DNA of 64,000 nt, from positions 1,240,001 through 1,304,000 of the forward strand of contig NC_018002.1 in NCBI RefSeq assembly GCF_000265295.1, written 5' to 3'. The stretch comes from Sulfurospirillum barnesii SES-3. Lineage in GTDB: Bacteria; Campylobacterota; Campylobacteria; Campylobacterales; Sulfurospirillaceae. The position numbers and the translations under genes are program-made. The notes beneath the pieces are model-generated. The model did not search any database and was not told the DNA's origin. It saw only the letters and a program-made list of their open reading frames with translations. Shown here one piece after another: positions 17,603 through 26,947 of the stretch; the stretch's first letter is position 1; the number at the start of each line of letters is the position of its first letter.

Positions 17603-18843
17603 TTGTTCTTTTCTTCTTGGTGGGATGCAGCACCAAAGAAGTTGTCGTTCTTAATGAAACCACAAAAAAAGTTTTTGAAGAAGAGGACAATCTTATCTTG
17701 CAAGCGTTGCATTATCAACAAAAAGGTGATTATACAAACGCCCGTAAAATCTACCATTCACTTTATGAGCAGAGCCAAAAAAAGGTTTATTTAACCGAAG
17801 ATGCAGGCTTGGCTTTTGTATTGGGCGATCCTGATGCCCCAGCATTGATTGCGGAGGGACTTCAAAAATACCCTGATGAGAAAAATTTTAACCGTCTTTT
17901 GGTAGGGCAATTGGTGAAAGAAAAGCGTTACAAAGAGGCAGAACACGAGATTTTAAAACTCATTGAACACGATAAAAGTATCCAGCATTTAAGCATTGCT
18001 GGCAATTTATACCTTCAAATGAAAGCCTATGATTTGGCACTGAAATATTTTGAAAGTGCGTACAAACAAGAGCAGTCTGAAGATTTATTGATGAATATTG
18101 TTGAATTGCAGTACCGTTTTTTAGAAAGACGTGACGATGCGATTGCACATTTAGAAACCTATGCAAATATGGAAGGATGTGGAAATAAAACCTGTTTCAA
18201 ACTCATCGAAATTTATGGCAAAGAACGTAATGTTCAAGGTTTAATTGCAACGTATAAAAAACTTTACAAAGAACATCATAACGAAGAGTTATCTAAAAAA
18301 ATTGTTGAACTCTTATTGTATGTAAGAGATACAAAAGGAGCGATTGAATTTTTAAAAAACTCACCGTTTAATCAAGATATGCTTTTACATATTTATGCCA
18401 CCCAAAAACGCTTTATGGATGCTTACGCTTTAGCTGAGCGTTTATATGACGAGAGTAAAAACCTTGACTACTTGGGCAAAATGGCAATTTATGAGTATGA
18501 ACATCACAAGAACACCCTCACACCCGAGATTCTTCACGCCATTACACTCAAGTTTGAAGAAGTCACAAGTGTTTTACGGGATTCTGTCTATTTTAATTAC
18601 TATGGCTATTTGTTAATTGACCATGACATAAATGTCCAAAAAGGTATTTATTTGGTACAAGAAGCCCTCAAAATTGAGCCGAATTCTCCTTTTTATCTTG
18701 ATTCTTTAGCATGGGGATATTATAAATTGGGTCAATGCGAAAAGGCGTATGAAGTGATGCAAGGTCTTGGTGAATCAATGATGGAAGAAGAGGTTGTTGT
18801 GCATTTGAATGCCATTAAGAAATGTTTGAAAGAGAAAAAATGA
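17578..18843 (+). CDS. TPR-repeat outer-envelope lipoprotein
   Basis: A 421-residue predicted lipoprotein: basic start, hydrophobic stretch [14 protein letters not shown] with a good lipobox ending at Cys17. The mature part is a series of helical pairs spaced like tetratricopeptide repeats (for example [62 protein letters not shown]), with the last one the most canonical. TPR lipoproteins act as scaffolds for envelope complexes; partner unknown. It overlaps the upstream gene by 25 bases and its stop overlaps the trpC ATG. Confidence 0.75.
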   Translation: MSRYYSLIIVLFFLVGCSTKEVVVLNETTKKVFEEEDNLILQALHYQQKGDYTNARKIYHSLYEQSQKKVYLTEDAGLAFVLGDPDAPALIAEGLQKYPDEKNFNRLLVGQLVKEKRYKEAEHEILKLIEHDKSIQHLSIAGNLYLQMKAYDLALKYFESAYKQEQSEDLLMNIVELQYRFLERRDDAIAHLETYANMEGCGNKTCFKLIEIYGKERNVQGLIATYKKLYKEHHNEELSKKIVELLLYVRDTKGAIEFLKNSPFNQDMLLHIYATQKRFMDAYALAERLYDESKNLDYLGKMAIYEYEHHKNTLTPEILHAITLKFEEVTSVLRDSVYFNYYGYLLIDHDINVQKGIYLVQEALKIEPNSPFYLDSLAWGYYKLGQCEKAYEVMQGLGESMMEEEVVVHLNAIKKCLKEKK

Positions 18844-19628
18844 TTTTAGATGAAATTATAAAACGTACCCATGAAGACTTAGAAAAGAAAAAGAAAGAAT
18901 ACACCATAGATTGGCTAGGCAGGAGCCTTGCCTTTAATCCGTTTATGCCACGCGATGTTAAACCGTATCTTAAAGCAACACCCCAAAATCCGTATCGTAT
19001 TATTGCAGAAGTTAAAAAAGCAAGCCCTAGCAAGGGAATTATTAAAGAAGATTTTGACCCTTTACTCATTGCCAAAGCGTATGAGTTAGGAGGGGCAGAT
19101 GCGATTTCTGTGCTGACTGAGCCACACTATTTTAAAGGTAATTTAGAGTATTTAACCCAAATCCGCCGTTATGTACCAACACCGCTGTTGCGAAAAGATT
19201 TTATTATTGATGAGTATCAGATACTTGAAGCCCTTGTTTACGGCGCCGATTTCATTTTATTGATCGCAAAAGCACTTTCAAAAGCTGAGTTAAAACACCT
19301 ATTAGAGTATGCATTACGACTAGGACTGGAAGTTTTAGTCGAAATACATGATAAAGAGGATTTGGTCAAAGCCATTTTTGCAGGAGCGAATATCATCGGT
19401 ATAAACCACCGAAATTTAGAGACCTTTGAGATGGATATGAACTTAACCCAGAAGCTTATGCCACTGATTCCTCAAGGAAAGATCATCGTAGCAGAGAGTG
19501 GATTGAACGATAAAGAGACGATTAAACACTTAAGTCAGATGGGAGCAGATGCGTTTTTAATTGGAGAATATTTTATGAGGGAAAATGACATAGAAACATC
19601 TCTAAAATCTTTCAAAAAGGTAGACTAA
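18840..19628 (+). CDS. trpC: Indole-3-glycerol phosphate synthase
   Basis: Converts carboxyphenylamino-deoxyribulose phosphate to indole-3-glycerol phosphate in tryptophan synthesis. A single-domain TrpC of 262 residues from the preferred ATG at 18840, which overlaps the upstream stop as ATGA; an in-frame ATG at 18822 would add six residues. Catalytic stretches are visible: [19 protein letters not shown] (Lys), [15 protein letters not shown] (Lys/Glu), [20 protein letters not shown] (Asn) and VAESGL. No other trp genes are nearby, so trpC is detached from the pathway operon, as in C. jejuni. Confidence 0.93.
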   Translation: MILDEIIKRTHEDLEKKKKEYTIDWLGRSLAFNPFMPRDVKPYLKATPQNPYRIIAEVKKASPSKGIIKEDFDPLLIAKAYELGGADAISVLTEPHYFKGNLEYLTQIRRYVPTPLLRKDFIIDEYQILEALVYGADFILLIAKALSKAELKHLLEYALRLGLEVLVEIHDKEDLVKAIFAGANIIGINHRNLETFEMDMNLTQKLMPLIPQGKIIVAESGLNDKETIKHLSQMGADAFLIGEYFMRENDIETSLKSFKKVD

Positions 19629-20119
19629 TGGATTACATGTATGCCCCATGGCGCAGTGCTTATTTTTGTGAAAGACCTCAAGGATGTGTGTTTTGTAATA
19701 TTTCAGAACATCCCGAAAAAGACGATGAGCACCATGTACTCTACCGTGATGAGCACTGTTTTATCGTGATGAACCGCTATCCGTATTCACCTGGCCATTT
19801 TATGGTGATTCCACATTACCATACCGATTGTGTCGAAGCACTTGACCCACAGGTGTGGGTGCATATCTCTTTACTCATTCAACGCTGTGTTCTTATGCTT
19901 AAAGAAGGCATTGGCGCACAAGGGGTCAATTTGGGAATGAATTTAGGCAAAAGTGGTGGAGCAGGCATTGCTGAGCATATTCACTATCATGTGATTCCCC
20001 GTTGGAGTGGCGATACGAACTTTATTACCACCATTGCTGACACCAGAGTTTATGGAGCGGATTTTGAAAAAATTTATCAGCATTTAAAAGGGTTAATTCC
20101 TGAGTATCTTGCATGCTAA
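19628..20119 (+). CDS. HIT family nucleotide hydrolase/transferase
   Basis: A 163-residue histidine-triad protein. The triad is visible as EHIHYHVIPRW (H-x-H-x-H), near residue 120, and the fold's earlier CVFCNISEHPEKDDEHHVLYRD and MNRYPYSPGHFMVIPHYHT are present. The two N-terminal cysteines in CVFC with downstream His resemble the zinc site of AP4A phosphorylase/hydrolase-type HIT proteins. It starts inside the trpC stop codon. Likely substrates are dinucleoside polyphosphates or AMP adducts; not determinable here. A one-mismatch palindrome (TTACATGTAT) covers the start region. Confidence 0.85.
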   Translation: MDYMYAPWRSAYFCERPQGCVFCNISEHPEKDDEHHVLYRDEHCFIVMNRYPYSPGHFMVIPHYHTDCVEALDPQVWVHISLLIQRCVLMLKEGIGAQGVNLGMNLGKSGGAGIAEHIHYHVIPRWSGDTNFITTIADTRVYGADFEKIYQHLKGLIPEYLAC

Positions 20120-21132
20120 ACGAGTTGGACATTGATGCCTTTATGGAGAAAAAATCTTCATTTGAGCTTCTTATTGATGTGCGTAGCCCTAAGGAATTTG
20201 AAGCGTCTCATATGGTGGGGGCGGCTAATTACTACGTCTTAAATGATGCAGAGCATTGTGAAGTAGGGACGTTGTATAAAAATGTTTCTCGCAATGATGC
20301 AAAACTTTTAGGAGCCCATTACATTTGTCAAAACAGTGCACAACATCTTTTAGAAATTGCTAAAACGTGTAAAATAGGTTCTAAAATAGGCATTTACTGT
20401 GCAAAGGGTGGTCTTCGTTCTAGTTCTCTTGCCAGCATTCTTGCACACATAGGCTATCAAGTGTATCGGCTTAAAGGGGGATACAAAAGCTACCGTTTTT
20501 ATGTTCTTAGCTACCTTGAAAATCTTCCTCATCACCGTTTTATTGTCTTAGGGGGCAACACAGGGTGTGGTAAAAGTGAGTTACTAACCAAACTTTCACC
20601 TTCTTTAGACCTCGAAAAAATGGCAAATCATTTAGGATCCAGTTTTGGTCATATTAAAGGTATTCAACCAAACCAAAAAACATTTGAAAATAATCTATGC
20701 GAAATTTTACATAAAATCGACCCTCATACGTATATCTTTGTTGAGGCAGAGAGTAAAAAAATGGGCACATGCACCATTCCTTCTCGTTTATACAAACATA
20801 TACATCAAGGAATTCGTGTTGAAATAACAGCGCCTCTTCCACAGAGAATTGAGCGCATTTTAAAAGATTACGCTTCTATGTCAGCTGATTTTTTTTACTC
20901 ATCCATGCAAAAAATTGCACCTTATATTCAAAAAAGTGTTAAAGAAGAGATTTTTAGAGCCTATGAAAACAAACAGCTTGAAAAAGTGGTTGAACTGCTT
21001 TTACTGAAGTACTATGATGTTGTCTATAAAAAACCACAGCACAGTAATTTTTTTCTTGAATATGCAAAAGAACAAACAACGTATGATGCTTTAAATGCCT
21101 TACATGTAAACCTTTCCTCTACGAATCTTTAA
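20113..21132 (+). CDS. mnmH: tRNA 2-selenouridine synthase
   Basis: Replaces sulfur by selenium in the wobble 2-thiouridine of tRNAs, using selenophosphate. The protein has an N-terminal rhodanese domain with LIDVRSPKEFEASHMVGA and the catalytic Cys96 in YCAKGGLRS, followed by a P-loop domain beginning GGNTGCGKSELL near residue 148. This rhodanese plus P-loop order and 339-residue length are diagnostic of MnmH (SelU/YbbB). Its presence implies selenophosphate synthase elsewhere in the genome. It overlaps the HIT gene by seven bases. A palindrome copy (21100-21109) encodes Leu-His-Val near the C-terminus. Confidence 0.9.
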   Translation: MLNELDIDAFMEKKSSFELLIDVRSPKEFEASHMVGAANYYVLNDAEHCEVGTLYKNVSRNDAKLLGAHYICQNSAQHLLEIAKTCKIGSKIGIYCAKGGLRSSSLASILAHIGYQVYRLKGGYKSYRFYVLSYLENLPHHRFIVLGGNTGCGKSELLTKLSPSLDLEKMANHLGSSFGHIKGIQPNQKTFENNLCEILHKIDPHTYIFVEAESKKMGTCTIPSRLYKHIHQGIRVEITAPLPQRIERILKDYASMSADFFYSSMQKIAPYIQKSVKEEIFRAYENKQLEKVVELLLLKYYDVVYKKPQHSNFFLEYAKEQTTYDALNALHVNLSSTNL

Positions 21133-21160
21133 GTCTTTTTTTACCTCTTTAGTGAGACAA

Positions 21161-21177
21161 TAATAAGTTATTTATTA
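21161..21177 (+). promoter_or_regulatory. Inverted repeat upstream of the nickel/cobalt transporter
   Basis: TAATAA-N5-TTATTA lies in the 71-base gap between mnmH and the transporter operon, in an AT-rich promoter-like region. It could be an operator for a metal regulator, but it does not fit the spacing of the H. pylori NikR consensus as I know it. Confidence 0.3.
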
Positions 21178-21203
21178 AAATATTATTTAAGAGGAGTATT
21201 TGT

Positions 21204-21950
21204 ATAAAAATATTATTGGCTTCCATTGTATGCGCATCGTCTTTGTTTGCACATTTTCAAACAGTGATGACAGACAAATCTGTGATCGAGCAAGGTAGTA
21301 GCCCAAAAGTAGCGGTTCAGTATGAATTTACCCATCCCTTTGAACAAAACAGTATGAATATGGAAAAGCCTAAAGAGGCAGGCGTTTTTGCTGAGGGCAA
21401 AAAAACATCGCTTCTGTCTTCCTTTAAAGAGGTCAAAAAAGGCGCAATGACATCATGGACAAGTGAATACACGATTAAAGAACCAGGTGTATACCAATTC
21501 TATGTCGATCCTGTGCCGTATTTTGAGCCTGCTGAGGAGAAATTTATCCGCCATCAAACCAAAACGATTGTGGATGCGTTTGGTTCAGGCGAGGGTTGGG
21601 ATAAACCCATTGGTCTTAAAGCAGAAATCATCCCACTTTCTCGCCCTTATTCACTCTATGCAGGCAATCTGTTTAGCGCCCAAGTGCTTTACAAAGGCAA
21701 ACCCGTTGCGAATGCCGAAGTTGAAGTAGAATTCTACAACACAAAAGGGCTCAAAGCGCCCAATGAAATGTACGTTACGCAAGTGTACAAAGCCGATCAA
21801 AATGGCGTCTTTCATGTGGCACTCCCTCAAGAAGGCTGGTGGGGATTTGCAGCATTAATGGATGATGATGAAAAGATCAAAAAAGAGGGTAAAAGTTACC
21901 CTGTCGAATTGGGTGCTGTGCTGTGGCTCAAAACGGAGGCGATGAAATAA
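21204..21950 (+). CDS. nikK: Periplasmic DUF4198 component of an ECF nickel/cobalt transporter (NikK-like)
   Basis: DUF4198 protein of about 248 residues. From the codon at 21204 it reads [16 protein letters not shown] then HFQ, a clean signal peptide, and the perfectly spaced AGGAG (21192-21196) points to that codon, which is ATA. The nearest ordinary start is TTG at 21216, 19 bases beyond the ribosome site and with a truncated signal peptide. The mature protein has beta-rich DUF4198 stretches ([72 protein letters not shown]). It heads a four-gene operon and likely presents Ni2+ or Co2+ to the membrane component. Start codon uncertain. Confidence 0.72.
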   Translation: MKILLASIVCASSLFAHFQTVMTDKSVIEQGSSPKVAVQYEFTHPFEQNSMNMEKPKEAGVFAEGKKTSLLSSFKEVKKGAMTSWTSEYTIKEPGVYQFYVDPVPYFEPAEEKFIRHQTKTIVDAFGSGEGWDKPIGLKAEIIPLSRPYSLYAGNLFSAQVLYKGKPVANAEVEVEFYNTKGLKAPNEMYVTQVYKADQNGVFHVALPQEGWWGFAALMDDDEKIKKEGKSYPVELGAVLWLKTEAMK

Positions 21951-21951
21951 A

Positions 21952-22665
21952 ATGCACCTCAGTGAAGGATTACTCAGACCTGAGATTTTAATCGGTGGAG
22001 CAGTCGTTTCGGCTGCTTTTACCCTGTATGCGTTTAAAACACTCAAAGATGATGAAATTCCTAAAACGGCCGTACTTTCAGCGCTGTTCTTTTTGGCGTC
22101 GTTCATTCATGTCCCCATTGGTCCCACATCGGTACACCTTGTTTTAGGGGGCATTATAGGCGCTATGCTAGGCATAAGAGCTTTCATTGCTATCTTTGTC
22201 GCCCTTTTACTCCAAGGCGTTCTTTTTGGCTTTGGAGGACTTACGACGCTGGGTATCAACCTCTTCAATCTTGCCACGCCAACACTGGTTGGGTATTGGC
22301 TTTTTATGCTTCCTCCCACCAAACGCTGGCACAAAGATTTGCTCTGGTTTTTAATTGGGTTTGTTCCTTTAGCGCTTTCAGCCGTAAAGCTCTTAGATGC
22401 GAACCAAAAAGAGCTTTTAACCCTTAAAACCGATGATGAGGGCAAAGCATCCGCCACATTGCCTGCGGCTGAATTTGACATTATCCTTGAAGCAGGCATG
22501 GGACACCAAACACAAACACACTATATCGCTCAAAGTCACACCAAAGAAGAGGCAAAAACATTGCCCTCCGATACACCTTGGGATAAAATGCTCTTGGGAT
22601 TGGCTATAATTGTTTTTTTCTTTGGAGCACTTTTTTGGATAAAACGCAAACCCAGCCACGCATAG
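21952..22665 (+). CDS. nikM: ECF nickel/cobalt substrate-specific component with added periplasmic domain (NikM-like)
   Basis: The N-terminus MHLSEG carries the conserved metal-binding amino terminus and His2; a further conserved His62 lies in TSVHLVLGG. About five membrane helices fill residues 11-145 (CbiM/NikM core). Residues about 146-208 are then predicted periplasmic, with LKTDDEGKASATLP and AGMGHQTQTHY, a pattern I associate with NikL-type beta domains, followed by a last membrane helix (213-230) and a basic tail. This looks like a NikM-NikL fusion with reduced length. It starts one base after the NikK-like stop and overlaps the T-component gene by 31 bases. Confidence 0.78.
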   Translation: MHLSEGLLRPEILIGGAVVSAAFTLYAFKTLKDDEIPKTAVLSALFFLASFIHVPIGPTSVHLVLGGIIGAMLGIRAFIAIFVALLLQGVLFGFGGLTTLGINLFNLATPTLVGYWLFMLPPTKRWHKDLLWFLIGFVPLALSAVKLLDANQKELLTLKTDDEGKASATLPAAEFDIILEAGMGHQTQTHYIAQSHTKEEAKTLPSDTPWDKMLLGLAIIVFFFGALFWIKRKPSHA

Positions 22666-23312
22666 CACCGACAACAGCGCTTCTTTTAGCGTTGTTGTAC
22701 AGCACCGTCGTGGCATTACAAGAGCATCTTTATCTCCCCATACTTTTGCCACTGCTGTTGCTTGGTTGGCTACAAAAAGCGTCACTGTGGAGCATCTTCA
22801 AGCGACTCTTTTTGCTCAATACCCTCATTGCCATCGTTGTGGCAAGCATGCTTTGGCAAGAAAACTATGAATTGGCACTGCTTATTTTTTTACGATCCAA
22901 TTTTATTTTACTGTTTGTATTAACGATTTTTCAAGGCAAAGATGAATTTTCCATCGCCATTGCGATGCAGCGTTTGCATCTGCCGCACAAACTCACCTCC
23001 ATCTTCTTTTTCACGGCAAAGTCCATTTTTCTCATCAAACGAGAGTTTACACTTTTCAAAAATACCTTACATGTAAGAGGATTTATTCCTAAAACCAATC
23101 TTCTAACCTATAAAACAATGGCAGGATTTGTGGGCATTTTGTTCATTAAAGCATTGGAGCGCTCACTTTGGCTTCAAAAAGCGATGCACCTGCGTGGTTT
23201 TTGCGGTGAAGTCTATACTCTAGAAGCGCATCAAGACTTGAGCGCTTACGATACGCTACTTGCTTTTATCACGATTTTATCGCTCGTTTGGCGACAAGGA
23301 GCCCTTATATGA
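22635..23312 (+). CDS. nikQ: ECF transporter transmembrane (T) component (NikQ/CbiQ-like)
   Basis: A 225-residue membrane protein with helices near 10-30, 37-50, 60-75 and 86-100. Two A/L-x-x-R-G coupling motifs that bind the ATPase are visible: NTLHVRGF near residue 143 and KAMHLRGF near residue 180. These are the hallmark of CbiQ-type T components. The start at 22635 overlaps the NikM-like gene by 31 bases; no better start is evident. A palindrome copy at 23067-23076 lies exactly on the first coupling motif and supplies its Leu-His-Val. Confidence 0.8.
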   Translation: MDKTQTQPRIAPTTALLLALLYSTVVALQEHLYLPILLPLLLLGWLQKASLWSIFKRLFLLNTLIAIVVASMLWQENYELALLIFLRSNFILLFVLTIFQGKDEFSIAIAMQRLHLPHKLTSIFFFTAKSIFLIKREFTLFKNTLHVRGFIPKTNLLTYKTMAGFVGILFIKALERSLWLQKAMHLRGFCGEVYTLEAHQDLSAYDTLLAFITILSLVWRQGALI

Positions 23313-24010
23313 GCTGTTCGGTGAATATCAAAAACCTCTCGACCTCACGCGATGGTGTGCGTTTGTATGAAAATGTGACACTCGATGTCTCACATAAAGA
23401 GAAGATTGCCATTATTGGTCCCAATGGCTGTGGCAAAACAACGCTTTTAGAGATTATCGCAGGGCTTAGAAGCTTAGAAGAAGGCACTTTAGAGCTCTTT
23501 CACCAGCCGATGCACTCTTTGGAAGATTTTAAAAGCATGCGTCATCTCATCGGTTACCTGTTTCAAGATTCAGACAACCAGTTTTTAGCGCCTGTGGTTG
23601 AAGATGATGTCGCCTTTAGCCTTTTGGCGAGTGGTGTTTCCAAAGAGGAAGCCAAACTCAAAACAGCGATGATGCTGCAAGATTTGGGCATTGCACATTT
23701 GGCAAAAAAGATCGTCTATCATCTCTCAGGCGGAGAGAAAAAGCTGGTCGCATTGGCAGGCGTTTTGATTATGGAGCCCAAACTCATGCTTTTGGATGAA
23801 CCCACCAATGGACTCGATCAAGCGATGCAGTTACGCTTGGTGGATATTTTAGGACGCATTGATAAGAGTATTATTATTGTCTCGCACCATAAAGCGTTTA
23901 TAGAATCTGTTGTGGAAAAAATATACGAGATAACCCCACAAGGCGTTATCTGTCTACCCAATCATGCTACCCCTAAGTATCCTAAAGATACACAAGGTAG
24001 CAGGGATTAA
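23309..24010 (+). CDS. nikO: ECF nickel/cobalt transporter ATPase (NikO/CbiO-like)
   Basis: ATPase powering the importer. I choose ATG 23309, which overlaps the T-component stop as ATGA, rather than an upstream TTG. Motifs: Walker A IGPNGCGKTT, Q-loop YLFQDSDNQFLAPVVEDDVAF (the SDNQF-x-VxxDVAF stretch is typical of ECF ATPases), signature HLSGGEKKLVALAG, Walker B LMLLDEPTNGLD, switch His in IVSHHKAF. Length is about 233 residues. It ends four bases into the convergent pdxA gene's stop region with no visible terminator between. Confidence 0.87.
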   Translation: MSCSVNIKNLSTSRDGVRLYENVTLDVSHKEKIAIIGPNGCGKTTLLEIIAGLRSLEEGTLELFHQPMHSLEDFKSMRHLIGYLFQDSDNQFLAPVVEDDVAFSLLASGVSKEEAKLKTAMMLQDLGIAHLAKKIVYHLSGGEKKLVALAGVLIMEPKLMLLDEPTNGLDQAMQLRLVDILGRIDKSIIIVSHHKAFIESVVEKIYEITPQGVICLPNHATPKYPKDTQGSRD

Positions 24011-24942
24011 AAGGTCAGTAGTTTTTTTGCTGTGGCAAGTTTAACCGCTTCTTTAATCGCATTAATATAGCTAAGCGTTGAAGGATTGGCATCTTTGTAC
24101 GCAATATCAAAAGCGGTACCATGATCCACAGAGGTTCTTACAATACCTGCATTCAGACTGACGTTAATGCTCTCCTCAAAATAGAGTGCTTTTAAAGGAA
24201 TTAACCCTTGATCATGGTACATACAAACAAAATAGCGAAACTTATCACGGTTGGTTTTCGTAAACGCCATATCAGGTACAAAAGGGCCTACAAAGACCTC
24301 ACGCTCTAAAAAATTATTGGCTTTAGTAATCGCTTTTTTTATCTCCTCTTCCTCATCGCCAATGACGCCATTATCGCCTGCATGAGGGTTGAGTCCCAAA
24401 ACAGCGATTTTATCTTCGCCTAACTCCTCATAGACCTTCAAGAGAAAGGGCTTGAGCTTTTTCGTTTTAATTTCATGCGGGACATCACATAAAGGGATAT
24501 GATGCGTGTAAAGAATGGTAAACATCGCTTCACATCCGAGCATCATAATGGCTTCACATCCGAGTAAATCACTGAGTGCATCGGTGTGTCCTTTGTACTC
24601 CAATCCTGCCATCGCCCATGATTCTTTGTTGATGGGCAAGGTGACGATGCCACTTACTTCATTGCTCTTAGCCAATGCCACAGCCGTAATAAACGAGTCA
24701 TAAGAACTCTCACCCGCTTCTGCGGAGCAAACACCCGCTTCAATTTCAAAGACCTTGCCACAATCACGTATCTCAAAATCCAAAGGAATATCTAGCCCTA
24801 AGAGTGCTGAACCCCAACCTAGCATATTTTCATTGATACAATAAATTGGATGACACACTTTTTTCACTTCATCATGCGCTTTGAGTGCAATTTCTAACCC
24901 AATACCGTTTAAATCCCCAAGACTAATGGCTATTTTTTTCAT
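24007..24942 (-). CDS. pdxA: 4-hydroxythreonine-4-phosphate dehydrogenase
   Basis: Oxidises 4-phosphohydroxy-L-threonine in the DXP-dependent pyridoxal phosphate route. The 311-residue length is normal. Zinc ligands and substrate motifs are visible: ISLGDLNGIGLEI at the N-terminus, INKESWAMAGLEYKGHTDAL (His), LGLNPHAGDNGVIGDEE, YHDQGLIPLKAL (His) and RTSVDHGTAFDIAYK (His). It starts inside the pdxJ stop (four-base overlap), the same coupling as in other Campylobacterota. Its stop overlaps the convergent transporter ATPase gene by four bases. Confidence 0.93.
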   Translation of the reverse strand: MKKIAISLGDLNGIGLEIALKAHDEVKKVCHPIYCINENMLGWGSALLGLDIPLDFEIRDCGKVFEIEAGVCSAEAGESSYDSFITAVALAKSNEVSGIVTLPINKESWAMAGLEYKGHTDALSDLLGCEAIMMLGCEAMFTILYTHHIPLCDVPHEIKTKKLKPFLLKVYEELGEDKIAVLGLNPHAGDNGVIGDEEEEIKKAITKANNFLEREVFVGPFVPDMAFTKTNRDKFRYFVCMYHDQGLIPLKALYFEESINVSLNAGIVRTSVDHGTAFDIAYKDANPSTLSYINAIKEAVKLATAKKLLTF

Positions 24943-25718
24943 CGTAATAATCCTAACATCTCTTTAACTGCATTTTCAAATCCAACAAACACGGAACGAG
25001 CAATAATACTCTGCCCAATATTAAGCTCACAAATCTCTTTAATCTGGACAATACGCTTCACATTATGATAATTTAATCCATGCCCAGCAGCAACTCTAAG
25101 CCCTAATTGATGGGCATATTTTGCTGATATTTCAAGTTCATGTGTGGCTTCAATAAGTTTTACATGTAAGGTTTCTCTATCTAACTCCAACTCCTGAATA
25201 CTATGACGTGAGCGGGAAAGATTGGAGTAGAGCATGGCGTAAATATTGGCATATAACCCCGTATGAAGTTCTATCCATTGTGCACCTATTTCATGAGAGG
25301 CATCGATCATGGCACTGTTTGGATCAATAAACAAAGAGAGTTCAATATGCTCTTTTTTTAATCGCTTAGCAATGTCAATCATCACCGCTTTATTTTTAAC
25401 CACATTCAAGCCACCCTCTGTGGTGACCTCTTCACGTTTTTCGGGGACTAATGTTGCACGGTGTGGGCGAAGAGCGAGTACTGTTTCAATAATTTCTTCA
25501 TTGATAGAACACTCTAAATTCACAGGAACATGCGCATTCTCGATAATACTTTTAGCATCTTCATCGTTAATATGACGGCGGTCTTCTCGTAAATGAATGG
25601 TGATCTGATCAGCACCCGCACGCTTCACCAAAGAGACAGCCTCTAAAGGATCAGGGTCATTTATTTTTCGTGCTTCTCTTAAAACCGCAATATGATCAAT
25701 ATTTACACCTAGAAGCAT
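24939..25718 (-). CDS. pdxJ: Pyridoxine 5'-phosphate synthase
   Basis: Joins 1-deoxyxylulose 5-phosphate with the PdxA product to form pyridoxine 5'-phosphate. The 259-residue TIM barrel has the diagnostic start LLGVNIDHIAVLREAR, then GADQITIHLREDRRHI, VNLECSINEE, LVPEKREEVTTEGG, SLFIDPN, IELHTGLYA and VAAGHGLNYHNV. It leads the pdxJ-pdxA pair. A palindrome copy at 25160-25169 encodes Leu-His-Val within a helix. The 63 bases upstream are AT-rich and may hold its promoter. Confidence 0.94.
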   Translation of the reverse strand: MLLGVNIDHIAVLREARKINDPDPLEAVSLVKRAGADQITIHLREDRRHINDEDAKSIIENAHVPVNLECSINEEIIETVLALRPHRATLVPEKREEVTTEGGLNVVKNKAVMIDIAKRLKKEHIELSLFIDPNSAMIDASHEIGAQWIELHTGLYANIYAMLYSNLSRSRHSIQELELDRETLHVKLIEATHELEISAKYAHQLGLRVAAGHGLNYHNVKRIVQIKEICELNIGQSIIARSVFVGFENAVKEMLGLLR

Positions 25719-25781
25719 TCAAATTCCTTTATTGTTTTTAACGATTATAGCAAAAGATAATGTGAAAAAAATTTCTTTACT

Positions 25782-26936
25782 TTACGGACGCCGAATATGC
25801 GCTTTATCTAAAATACCGTATTCGAAATCTTTATGACAGGCAAAACAGTTCGATGCACTTTTGACATCCACTGGTAACACCACATTTTCATGAATGTCTC
25901 TCCAATAAGGCACTTTTTTCATGGAAAGTGGACGAAGTTCTCCTAGCGATTGGAGGGTTTTAAGTGCCAATGTGTGGTTTGAATCTTCAGCACTGTGTGC
26001 GATTAAATAAGCATAAATACTTTCTTGATCTGCTTTTGTAATATTATGTTCGCTAATCGTTTCACCAAAATGATTTTCCAACCCTTGCATAAGTTTTGCC
26101 CATGAATCCTTTGGAAGCATAAAAGGAGGGTAGGGTTTATGACAACTTGAGCATTGCTTGTAGGCACTATTTTCAGCTTGAAAATCACGTTTTTCAACAT
26201 ACGTTTGTGTTAAAAAAGTCTCTTCATAACTCTTTACATGTAAAACAATAAAAAGGCATAAAGCGATGCTACCATACGCAAAAATATGTAAAGGTAAAGA
26301 GACATGGGCATCTTCTCCTGTTGCTTTCTTATAACCTGTAATCATCGCAAACACCATATGTGTTTTATGGTAAAATTGTTCGATCAAAACACCTAAAATA
26401 TGAATCATACTACAGGCAAAAAGCGTGTAGGCAAGAACGCTATGCAGCCACATAAAATGTGTAGAAAATTGAAAATAAGATGGATGTAAAAATCCCAACA
26501 ATCCACTAGCGTCTTCAATGCCTTGCACCACTAAACCACTGATGACAATCAGTATTCCAAAACTTAAGACAATGATGGTAAACCAACTAGAAGCGGCATT
26601 GTGACCTGCATGAATGGTGCGCCATCTGTTCTGAATTTTTTCAACAAAATAGTATTTTAAGGCATTGAGGCTAAGTTGAAAGGTTTTAAAGGTGGCATAA
26701 TGAGGTCCGATAAAACCCCAAATAATGCGAAAAAGTAATACCACTCCAAAAATAAAGCCAAAGCAAATATGCCACACATACCATTGATAAAAAAATGAAG
26801 TGATAAAAGCAAGTAAAAAAGAGGTCGCAATAATCCAATGGATGATACGTGTACACAGTGGCCAGACAAACACTCTTTTTGGTGTATTCATAGTGCAGGC
26901 GGATGTTTTTTGATGCGTTTTTTCACCAAAAAACAT
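25782..26936 (-). CDS. Cytochrome b561-type membrane protein fused to a diheme cytochrome c domain
   Basis: A 384-residue membrane cytochrome. The N-terminal ~230 residues hold five hydrophobic helices with histidines placed as in b-type cytochromes of hydrogenase/b561 class (TRIIHWIIATSFLL, WHICFGFIFGVVLLFRIIWGF, FMWLHSVLAYTLFACSMIHILG). The C-terminal periplasmic part has two heme c sites, CSSCH at about 262-266 and CFACH at about 364-368. It probably exchanges electrons between quinone and periplasmic carriers. It follows the cytochrome c and SQR-like genes and likely forms one module with them. An internal ATG at 26891 is an alternative start. A palindrome copy (26234-26243) encodes Leu-His-Val at the end of helix 5. 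Confidence 0.75.
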   Translation of the reverse strand: MFFGEKTHQKTSACTMNTPKRVFVWPLCTRIIHWIIATSFLLAFITSFFYQWYVWHICFGFIFGVVLLFRIIWGFIGPHYATFKTFQLSLNALKYYFVEKIQNRWRTIHAGHNAASSWFTIIVLSFGILIVISGLVVQGIEDASGLLGFLHPSYFQFSTHFMWLHSVLAYTLFACSMIHILGVLIEQFYHKTHMVFAMITGYKKATGEDAHVSLPLHIFAYGSIALCLFIVLHVKSYEETFLTQTYVEKRDFQAENSAYKQCSSCHKPYPPFMLPKDSWAKLMQGLENHFGETISEHNITKADQESIYAYLIAHSAEDSNHTLALKTLQSLGELRPLSMKKVPYWRDIHENVVLPVDVKSASNCFACHKDFEYGILDKAHIRRP

Positions 26937-26947
26937 CCCTATCCGTT

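Noticed and set aside
21141-21200. NikR operator upstream of the nickel transporter
   Set aside because: Half-sites similar to TATWATT or AATWATA are present singly, but not with the 11-base spacing of the consensus as I know it.
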